Source: Paracoccaceae bacterium (GTDB taxonomy: Bacteria > Pseudomonadota > Alphaproteobacteria > Rhodobacterales > Rhodobacteraceae). From it: a DNA stretch of 64,000 nucleotides. Position 1 is the first letter of the stretch, and every line of letters begins with the position of its first letter. The notes below the pieces were generated by a model. It saw nothing but the letters and a program-made list of their open reading frames with translations, did not search any database and was not told the origin of the DNA. Below are positions 58,145 to 64,000 of the stretch, piece after piece. The translations under genes were made by a program, and so were the position numbers. The stretch spans positions 1 through 64,000 of the forward strand of contig JAQWQJ010000089.1 in the NCBI GenBank assembly GCA_029244725.1, in the 5' to 3' direction.

Positions 58145-58523
58145 GGTGGTACCCTGTTGATTGTTGAAGCTTACCTTCAATAGGCAAAGTGATTAATGCA
58201 TCAATCCTGTTACGGCAAGGTGATCCAACTGATTCTCTGAATTGATTAGATGTGGATCTGCATCTCCCATTAATTGTTCAGCGACCCACCAACTGAAAAA
58301 ACTTACTCAGGCGCCAAAAAATCAATGCGTCGCGGACGAAATCTATCATTTCCTATCCAAAGTGCCCACATTCGGTATAAGTAAGAAATAGCTGCACCAA
58401 CTCTATGCCCAATAAGTCGGCCAAAAATTAATCTCGACCCGCAACTCATTCAAACTACGGTCCTAATTATTGGAAACGCATTGGTTCCAATGTGGACACA
58501 ATCCTCAGATTAACACTTTAAGC
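58145..58523. other. Intergenic region with no recognised gene
   Basis: About 380 A/T-rich bases between the entericidin genes and the sRNA promoter. The left edge should hold the entericidin promoter. I see no open frame with a ribosome site, no tRNA-like fold and no long repeat. Confidence 0.5.
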
Positions 58524-58552
58524 TTGGACCTTTGGTTTGAATTGAGTATAAA
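58524..58552 (+). promoter_or_regulatory. Strong sigma-70-type promoter
   Basis: TTGGAC (58524-58529), a 17-base spacer and TATAAA (58547-58552). No start codon with a ribosome site lies between it and the terminator 55 bases further on, so it most likely drives a short RNA. Confidence 0.6.
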
Positions 58553-58558
58553 AGACCT

Positions 58559-58633
58559 ACTGCTCGATAGGTTTCTTGCCTGTATGAAACCTGCCTCAAT
58601 AACTTTACGCCGGCCTTGTGCCGGCGTTTTTTT
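58559..58633 (+). ncRNA. Candidate small RNA, about 75 nt
   Basis: The transcript predicted from the promoter at 58524-58552 begins near 58559. It contains a 7-bp hairpin (AGGTTTC 58569-58575, GAAACCT 58586-58592, ten-base loop), a short unpaired A/U-rich linker, and an 8-bp terminator stem with seven U. This promoter-hairpin-linker-terminator layout is that of an Hfq-dependent trans-acting sRNA. bdhA starts 85 bases downstream with its own ribosome site, so the RNA could also be a terminated bdhA leader. I cannot name a family. Confidence 0.55.
58607..58633 (+). terminator. Rho-independent terminator upstream of bdhA
   Basis: ACGCCGGC (58607-58614) pairs with GCCGGCGT (58620-58627) around CTTGT, followed by a run of seven T (58627-58633). 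Confidence 0.85.
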
Positions 58634-58717
58634 GTCCAAAATTCCCTTTTTGTTGTCTCGCCTTTTGCAGGTGCAGCATGTTATTTTACTGGCAATCAGA
58701 TGCATTGGAGGCAAGGA

Positions 58718-59491
58718 ATGACGCTTAAGGGCAAAACCGCAGTCATCACGGGTTCAAACTCGGGAATCGGTCTAGGGATCGCGCGTGAAGTTGCAAAAGC
58801 TGGTGCGAATGTGATTCTAAATTCATTTACGGATTCGCACGAAGATCACCAGCTCGCAAAATCTCTGGCCAATGAATTCAACGTTTCTGCCCGATACATC
58901 CGTGCAGATATGTCTGATCCAGAAGATTGCCGTGCTTTGATCACGAAGGCTGGAACTTGCGATATCCTGATAAATAACGCTGGAATTCAGCACGTTGCGC
59001 CCGTGGATGAGTTTCCAATTGATAAATGGAACGCCATCATTGCCATCAATCTCAGCTCGGCTTTCCACACTTCAGCGGCCGCTTTACCTATAATGCGCAA
59101 GGCAGGCTGGGGCAGGGTTGTAAATATCGCTTCGGCTCATGGTTTGACTGCGTCACCCTACAAATCAGCCTATATCGCTGCGAAGCATGGCGTTGTTGGA
59201 CTGACGAAAACAATAGCGCTTGAAACTGCGGAAGAGCCGATAACGGCAAACGCCATTTGCCCTGGGTACGTTTTGACACCATTGGTCGAGGCACAAATTC
59301 CCGATCAGATGAAGGCACATGACATGGAGCGTGAAGAGGTGATTAAAAAGGTCATGCTCGCCCGCCAGCCTTCACGAGAATTCGCTACGGTCGAGCAACT
59401 GGGGGGAACCACCGTGTTCTTGTGTTCTGACTCGGCTGCGCAAATTACCGGAACGACCATAAGCGTCGACGGTGGCTGGACAGCACTCTAG
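58718..59491 (+). CDS. bdhA: 3-Hydroxybutyrate dehydrogenase
   Basis: Short-chain dehydrogenase of 257 residues that oxidises D-3-hydroxybutyrate, usually after polyhydroxybutyrate breakdown. The NAD motif is TGSNSGIGLGIA. The BdhA-specific parts NNAGIQHVAPVDEFP, SPYKSAYIAAKHG (catalytic Tyr and Lys) and ANAICPGYVLTPLVE are present. ATG 58718 has GGAGGCAAGGA upstream; the open frame to 58616 includes the terminator and is not used. The stop overlaps that of the convergent DUF502 gene by four bases. No other polyhydroxybutyrate gene is near. Confidence 0.93.
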   Translation: MTLKGKTAVITGSNSGIGLGIAREVAKAGANVILNSFTDSHEDHQLAKSLANEFNVSARYIRADMSDPEDCRALITKAGTCDILINNAGIQHVAPVDEFPIDKWNAIIAINLSSAFHTSAAALPIMRKAGWGRVVNIASAHGLTASPYKSAYIAAKHGVVGLTKTIALETAEEPITANAICPGYVLTPLVEAQIPDQMKAHDMEREEVIKKVMLARQPSREFATVEQLGGTTVFLCSDSAAQITGTTISVDGGWTAL

Positions 59492-60183
59492 TCGACTTTG
59501 TCTTCAACTGACGTTTCTGCAGTGGGTTCTACCATATTCGGATAAACGAGGCCGGCCGAGATAACCAACTTGGCCGCCTCTTCCACGGTCATATCCAGTT
59601 CGATGACATCTTCCTTTGGGAAGAACAGCAAAAACCCAGATGTTGGATTGGGGGTCGTCGGGACGAAAACACTCAAGATCGTGCCATCTCCGCCCGCCTC
59701 TTTTGCGACTTCACCTTTAGCTTCAGTCGAAATGAAGCCAATAGCCCAAATTCCTTTGCGTGGATATTGGATTAAGCAGGCCTTTTCGAAGCTTCGATCC
59801 GTTTGCGCAAAAACGGTCTCGGCAATTTGTTTTACGCCTGAATACACGGACCGGACGACTGGCATGCGAACGACAAGACCTTCAGCAAAGCTGATCAATG
59901 ATCGCCCCAATATTCCTTTCGCAACCCAACCTACAATTACCGTAAAAATTAGGAAGATTATCAGACCGTAGCCGCGCAGATTAATGCCGGTGTATTCACC
60001 CGGGCTAAAATCACCGGGAACCAGCGGCAACACGACCGAGTCGATCCATCCAATGACCGACCAAATCAGCCAAATCGTCATAGCGACCGGTGCAATAACA
60101 ACCAGACCCGTTAAGAAGCTCGACCGAATACGGGCGATCATTCCTGGGCGTTTTGGTTTCTGTTCGTCAAAGGGAGTGGTCAT
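59488..60183 (-). CDS. DUF502 membrane protein
   Basis: A 231-residue inner-membrane protein of the DUF502 family. Two long hydrophobic segments (about 20-45 and 68-92) are followed by RMPVVRSVYSGVKQIAETVF and a soluble domain with GIWAIGFISTEAKGE, and VFVPTTPNPTSGFLLFFP, the family signature. The C-terminus is acidic. Function is unknown. Plant relatives (LIKE COV) affect trafficking, which says little here. Confidence 0.88.
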   Translation of the reverse strand: MTTPFDEQKPKRPGMIARIRSSFLTGLVVIAPVAMTIWLIWSVIGWIDSVVLPLVPGDFSPGEYTGINLRGYGLIIFLIFTVIVGWVAKGILGRSLISFAEGLVVRMPVVRSVYSGVKQIAETVFAQTDRSFEKACLIQYPRKGIWAIGFISTEAKGEVAKEAGGDGTILSVFVPTTPNPTSGFLLFFPKEDVIELDMTVEEAAKLVISAGLVYPNMVEPTAETSVEDKVD

Positions 60184-60275
60184 AATGTTCGCTCAATGGT
60201 TTCACGCGCACTATATGGCGGCTCCAAACCGTCACACAATATCACTTTGATACAAAGACGTGGTCAAAACCGACT

Positions 60276-61178
60276 TTATGCCATTTCAATAGCGATTTGT
60301 GAGGCCAATCGCGCATTGTTGAAGACAAGTTGAATGTTGGCATCGAGTGATTTGCCGCCTGTCAGTTCAAAAATACGTTGAAGAAGGAAAGGTGTGACGG
60401 CTTTTCCTTGGATGTTTGCAGACGATGCCTCGGATAGTGCTTTGGCTATTATGGGACCGATAACATCTTCTTTAATTTCTGCATGTGCAGGAATTGGATT
60501 GCATACCAAGTGACCACCAGGAACGTCTAATACTTTGCGCAGTTTCGCGGCGTTTGCGATCTCTAGGGCAGTATCCATTCGGATCGGAGCAGAATGAGGG
60601 GATGATGCAGACCAAAACGCGGGCAACTCATCTTGGCCATATGCAATGACCGGAACACCTAATGTCTCAAGCACCTCCCAAGTTTTTGGTAGATCCAAGA
60701 TTGCTTTGGCACCGGCTGCAACTACGATGACGTCGGTTTGTGCTAGCTCCTGCAAATCGGCTGAAATATCAAAGCTATCTTCCGCGCCGCTGTGGACGCC
60801 ACCAATTCCACCGGTCGCAAATACATGAATCCCAGCTACCTTCGCAGCAATCATCGTTGCTGCCACCGTTGTTGCGCCCGTTTCACCTTTCGCAATACAC
60901 GCGGCCAAATCAGCCCGAGATAACTTTGAAACATTCGTGGATTGCGCAAGATCCGTCAGTTCGCGATCCGACAAACCAATGTGAAGATGCCCGTTAAGCA
61001 CTGCGATCGTCGCTGGTATAGCTCCGGAATTTCGTACTTCTTCCTCAACCAATCTTGCTGTTTCCAAATTCTGGGGAAATGGCATGCCATGGGTAATGAT
61101 TGTGCTTTCTAACGCAACAATAGGGGATTTACTTTGCAGCGCTGCCGCTACCTCATCTGAATAATGCAGGGTCATCAT
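60276..61178 (-). CDS. psuG: Pseudouridine-5'-phosphate glycosidase
   Basis: Splits pseudouridine 5'-phosphate into uracil and ribose 5-phosphate. The 300-residue product has the family parts PIVALESTIITHGMPFPQN, the catalytic lysine region ADLAACIAKGETGATTVAATM and VFATGGIGGVHSGAEDSFDISADL. It overlaps the kinase gene by four bases and is the second gene of psuK-psuG. Together they salvage pseudouridine from RNA turnover. No transporter is adjacent. Confidence 0.95.
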   Translation of the reverse strand: MMTLHYSDEVAAALQSKSPIVALESTIITHGMPFPQNLETARLVEEEVRNSGAIPATIAVLNGHLHIGLSDRELTDLAQSTNVSKLSRADLAACIAKGETGATTVAATMIAAKVAGIHVFATGGIGGVHSGAEDSFDISADLQELAQTDVIVVAAGAKAILDLPKTWEVLETLGVPVIAYGQDELPAFWSASSPHSAPIRMDTALEIANAAKLRKVLDVPGGHLVCNPIPAHAEIKEDVIGPIIAKALSEASSANIQGKAVTPFLLQRIFELTGGKSLDANIQLVFNNARLASQIAIEMA

Positions 61179-62068
61179 GCACCAATATCTCCTGAAACGT
61201 ATGTTGCGGCGGCATCTAATGCGGCTTGTAGCGACTGAGTTCGGTCGAGACCACGCATTTCTGCAGCAATATGGGCAGCCATAAATGTATCACCTGCGCC
61301 GGTGATACGCGTCACCAAAACTTCAGGTGGTCGCAGCGAAATCAAGCCGTCTTTTTGACCATCGCAAGTTGAATTTCCACCGCTGGTTACAAGAACCCGC
61401 GTCGCGCCCTTTGACAACAATCCTTTTGCGGCTGCCTCGGTCGTTTCAAATGTTTCGCGACAAATTAATCCGGCTTCCTCAAGGTTCACATATAAAGTTG
61501 CACCTGCATGGCCCAAAAACGGTGCCAATCTTTCAGCTTTTCCCGGCGACGCGGGGGCCACCCTTAAGTCGGCGTTACGAAACTCTTCAAGCCCCACAAT
61601 TTCACGCAATAAAGATTCTGTAAGATTGCCATCAAGCGCTATTACGCCTGAAAACGGTGCCTCTGCACTGCCTAATGTTCCATCAGCAAGTGGTGTCAGT
61701 ATTTTTGCGCCTGCTTGCTCAAGCGAGTGCGCATCGGCGATGGCTGCGATTAACCCATTCTGGCCCTCAATTGCCATATAGATATCGGTCGGAAGATCCG
61801 TTGACCGATAGACATGGTCGGTGACAAGACCCATTGCCCCGCATTCGGCCATCAATTCATGTCCTTCGGCGTCATTGCCGACGACGGTCAGCAAAGCGGG
61901 CGTCATGCCAAATTTGCGCAATGTCATCGCGATATTCAACGCAACCCCACCTGGAAGGCGGGTTATGCGACCAGGAACGTCGCTTCCGACCCGCATGGTT
62001 GACGGTGATCTACCAATGACGTCCCACAGGACCGATCCGATACAGAGAATATTTGGGGATGTTTGCAT
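61175..62068 (-). CDS. psuK: PfkB-family kinase, probably pseudouridine kinase
   Basis: Ribokinase-family enzyme of 297 residues that would phosphorylate pseudouridine for PsuG. The PfkB signatures are present: RITRLPGGVALNIAMTLRKFG near the N-terminus and VTRITGAGDTFMAAHIAAE with the catalytic aspartate near the C-terminus. The partnership with psuG (four-base overlap) decides the function. ATG 62068 is preferred, with GTG 62077 also in frame. It starts within ten bases of the DUF4198 gene's stop, so it may share that transcript. Confidence 0.85.
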   Translation of the reverse strand: MQTSPNILCIGSVLWDVIGRSPSTMRVGSDVPGRITRLPGGVALNIAMTLRKFGMTPALLTVVGNDAEGHELMAECGAMGLVTDHVYRSTDLPTDIYMAIEGQNGLIAAIADAHSLEQAGAKILTPLADGTLGSAEAPFSGVIALDGNLTESLLREIVGLEEFRNADLRVAPASPGKAERLAPFLGHAGATLYVNLEEAGLICRETFETTEAAAKGLLSKGATRVLVTSGGNSTCDGQKDGLISLRPPEVLVTRITGAGDTFMAAHIAAEMRGLDRTQSLQAALDAAATYVSGDIGA

Positions 62069-62077
62069 CGTTCTCAC

Positions 62078-62926
62078 TCAGTTATTCGGTATGGCAAATG
62101 TGATATTAGCCCAAAGCGTTTCCCAATCGACTTCCATTCGATCTAACAATTTGGCCGAGGGCGCGCGAAATACAACCGTATCCAACATATAAGCGTGACC
62201 CGGTTTCACGGGAATGGTCACGATACCTTCATCGTTAGTCGTAGCGTTGAATTTTGAGATCGAGCCCATGCCATCTCTCTCGAACACCTCAACCAAAGCG
62301 TTAGAGCGTGGTTCAGTTTGATAGTTTAGCGTCAGAGAAATCTCAGTTAAATCGTTTGAATACGGATTATCCAAAGCGACAAATTCTGCTTCAAAGTCAA
62401 AGGTTTGATCAGAACCTAAGGCAGACCCAACTCCGACTAGGGATTTCGAAAACCGAGTGTAACCTTCGTCAAACTCCTGAGGGTCAATACCCATGGCGGT
62501 ATGAGTGGAAAGCGCATTTTCCAAACCCTTTTTCTCGGCAAATGCCGCAAATTTGTCCCACGTTTTATAGTTCAGACGCGCAGCTTTCGAGACATATCCA
62601 AGAATCAGCAAACCATCCCTCACATCGTTCAATTGGATTGCCGGACGACTTCCCAGCAAACCTTCAATGTCATGAAAGGTTCCGCCGGATAAATACTCGA
62701 GCCGCTCAATACTGCGCGTCGCATAGGCAAGTGAACGCCCTTCAAAATCCTGACCATTCACAAGAGCAGCGTTTACAGCGCCACCACTTTGCGCTTCAAA
62801 GGCTTCGGGCTCGATCCAAAGTTCATGCGCCAGAACAGGCGTTGTGCAGGCGAAAACAAAAATGAAGGGCAGAGACTTGAGTATCAAATTAGGATTCCAT
62901 GGAATTTCACATGTGGTCAGGGTCAT
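62078..62926 (-). CDS. DUF4198 periplasmic protein, possibly metal uptake related
   Basis: A 282-residue exported protein with a signal ending VLAHELWIEP, so the mature chain should begin with histidine, a typical DUF4198 start. The domain runs to the end (EFVALDNPYSNDLTEISL, then a carboxypeptidase-regulatory-like VFERDGMGSISKFNATTNDEGIVTIPVKPG). The family is linked to periplasmic parts of cobalt or nickel uptake in some genomes. ATG 62926 overlaps the divergent HupE-type gene; TTG 62887 would give a shorter, cleaner signal peptide. The neighbouring HupE/UreJ family protein supports a metal link, but that is inference. Confidence 0.8.
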   Translation of the reverse strand: MTLTTCEIPWNPNLILKSLPFIFVFACTTPVLAHELWIEPEAFEAQSGGAVNAALVNGQDFEGRSLAYATRSIERLEYLSGGTFHDIEGLLGSRPAIQLNDVRDGLLILGYVSKAARLNYKTWDKFAAFAEKKGLENALSTHTAMGIDPQEFDEGYTRFSKSLVGVGSALGSDQTFDFEAEFVALDNPYSNDLTEISLTLNYQTEPRSNALVEVFERDGMGSISKFNATTNDEGIVTIPVKPGHAYMLDTVVFRAPSAKLLDRMEVDWETLWANITFAIPNN

Positions 62927-64000
62927 CAGCTTTGCCCTGCTGTCAATGCTATATGTCTTTTCGGGTCACGTTAACGCCCACGAAATTGAGCCGGCAATTG
63001 TATCAGTCTCGATAGAAGGTGACGTTTTAAACATCGAAGTTGAGCTTAGCCTTGAAGCGGTGCTTGCGGGTTTGGATTTGAGCGCCACGACTAATTCAGG
63101 TGGATCACAAAATGAGGCGGAATACACACGTTTAAGGGCGTTAAGCCCAGACGCACTTTCCGTTTTGAGCACAAGTGAATGGTCAAAGATAAATGAAAAA
63201 TTATCGTTACATTTCAACGATAAAGACGCAGACATTAATCTGCATTCAATCAACGTAGAAGCGCTGAATGACTTGGAAGTCGCACGTTTATCCACACTCC
63301 GCGTGCAGGCGACCATACCGCCGACCGCCAGCAATTTCCAATTTGGTTGGACAAAGGATTTGGGCCTGATGGTTTTGCGCCGTGTCGATCTTGAGAACGG
63401 CTTTGCTGGGTATGTAGAGCCGGGTGAATTGTCACCTAGGATGGCAATTTACGACATAAAACCAGCTTCAAACTGGCAAACATTCGTGGATTTCATTCCG
63501 GTCGGCTTTGATCATATTATCCCAAAAGGCCTGGACCACATACTGTTTGTTGTGGGGCTGTTCTTGTTTGCCGCTCAGTTTAGACCACTGCTTTTACAAA
63601 TCTCAGCATTTACCGTGGCACACACGATAACTTTGGCGTTGGCATCACTTAATCTGGTCGTCGTGCCAGCCAGCATCGTCGAGCCTTTGATCGCAATATC
63701 AATAGCTTATGTGGCAATCGAAAATATATTTGTTAGCAAGATCAGTTTACATCGGCCGTTGATAATTTTCGCATTTGGTTTGCTTCATGGTTTGGGGTTT
63801 GCATCCGTTCTATCGGATTTTGGATTACCTGGGGCAGGGTTCGTCGCTGCGCTCGTCGGATTCAACGTAGGCGTTGAGCTTGGTCAGCTCGCCGTGATCG
63901 CCGTATGTTTTTTGGGTTTTGCTTATTGGTTCAAAGATCGATCGTGGTATCGAACGCGGATAGTTGTGCCATCATCAGCTGTTATTGCACTGATTGGTAT
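62913..64000 (+). CDS. HupE/UreJ family membrane protein (3' truncated by window end)
   Basis: An open frame from about GTG 62913 runs off the right edge (362 codons seen). A signal sequence ends SGHVNAHEIEP, so the mature chain would also begin with His. An exported domain of about 180 residues follows. Then comes the membrane part with DHILFVVGLFLFA, FTVAHTITLALASLNL, FGLLHGLGFASVL and GFNVGVELGQLAV, which match the HupE/UreJ_2 family of putative nickel or metal transporters. The frame extends upstream to ATG 62862, but the signal peptide favours 62913. The C-terminus lies outside the window. Confidence 0.85.
   Translation, partial: MVRVISFALLSMLYVFSGHVNAHEIEPAIVSVSIEGDVLNIEVELSLEAVLAGLDLSATTNSGGSQNEAEYTRLRALSPDALSVLSTSEWSKINEKLSLHFNDKDADINLHSINVEALNDLEVARLSTLRVQATIPPTASNFQFGWTKDLGLMVLRRVDLENGFAGYVEPGELSPRMAIYDIKPASNWQTFVDFIPVGFDHIIPKGLDHILFVVGLFLFAAQFRPLLLQISAFTVAHTITLALASLNLVVVPASIVEPLIAISIAYVAIENIFVSKISLHRPLIIFAFGLLHGLGFASVLSDFGLPGAGFVAALVGFNVGVELGQLAVIAVCFLGFAYWFKDRSWYRTRIVVPSSAVIALIG

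Noticed and set aside
62308-62865. A 185-residue plus-strand frame inside the DUF4198 gene
   Set aside because: Mirror image of a well-supported signal-peptide protein; its composition (many Gln, Arg, His) is not natural.

Overview
The window is an ordinary-looking but very compact stretch of an alphaproteobacterial chromosome, most likely from a marine Roseobacter-group member of the Rhodobacteraceae with a G+C content near 50%. This rests on the family-typical gene order dusB-ntrB-ntrC-ntrY-ntrX-trkA-trkH-hfq-hflX, on a short NtrC without the GAFTGA loop, on Rhodobacteraceae-type small proteins (DUF6477, DUF6456, the SufBCD-associated membrane protein), and on genes for using methylated osmolytes. 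No tRNA, rRNA, CRISPR array, insertion sequence or prophage was seen.

Layout. 0.1-5.2 kb: a heterotetrameric sarcosine oxidase operon (soxBDAG). 5.4-11.4 kb: envelope functions, with a small lipoprotein, a Tat-exported DUF882 protein, an L,D-transpeptidase, an lpxD-ACP-ketosynthase operon and an IalB-family protein. 11.5-14.5 kb: a possible sRNA, a choline sulfatase and the rplM-rpsI operon. 14.5-20.8 kb: a minus-strand run of an acyltransferase, a TetR regulator, metA, a P-loop ATPase, a DMT transporter, a 55-residue small gene and guaA. 21-24 kb: a non-pyrrolysine MttB-family methyltransferase, DUF6477, and a DUF6456 gene broken by a frameshift at a run of six T. 24.2-33.5 kb: katG, lipA, two c-type cytochromes, hpt, a Coq10/RatA protein, amtB and the cinA-pgpA-ispDF operon. 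33.7-45.4 kb: the nitrogen-regulation, potassium-uptake, hfq and hflX block. 45.4-57.9 kb: a penicillin-acylase family enzyme, a 3-hydroxyisobutyrate dehydrogenase-type enzyme, SYLF, hemB, mfd, a K+ channel, a DsbA-like protein, an acyl-CoA ligase and its XRE-cupin neighbour. 57.9-64 kb: two tandem entericidin-like lipoproteins, a possible sRNA, bdhA, DUF502, psuK-psuG, DUF4198 and a truncated HupE/UreJ gene.

How the genes fit together. Sarcosine oxidase, choline sulfatase and the MttB-like methyltransferase all fit breakdown of choline or betaine-type osmolytes for carbon, nitrogen and one-carbon units. They lie apart, so joint regulation is only an inference. The ntr genes, amtB and hpt concern nitrogen and purine supply. 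TrkA, TrkH and the small K+ channel handle potassium.

The points most worth checking are: the split DUF6456 gene, whose slippery T run could be an error, a mutation or programmed frameshifting; the zinc-site-free SoxD; two unannotated sRNA candidates; two exported, overlapping divergent proteins each predicted to begin with histidine; and a TTG-started micro-gene coupled to the DMT transporter.
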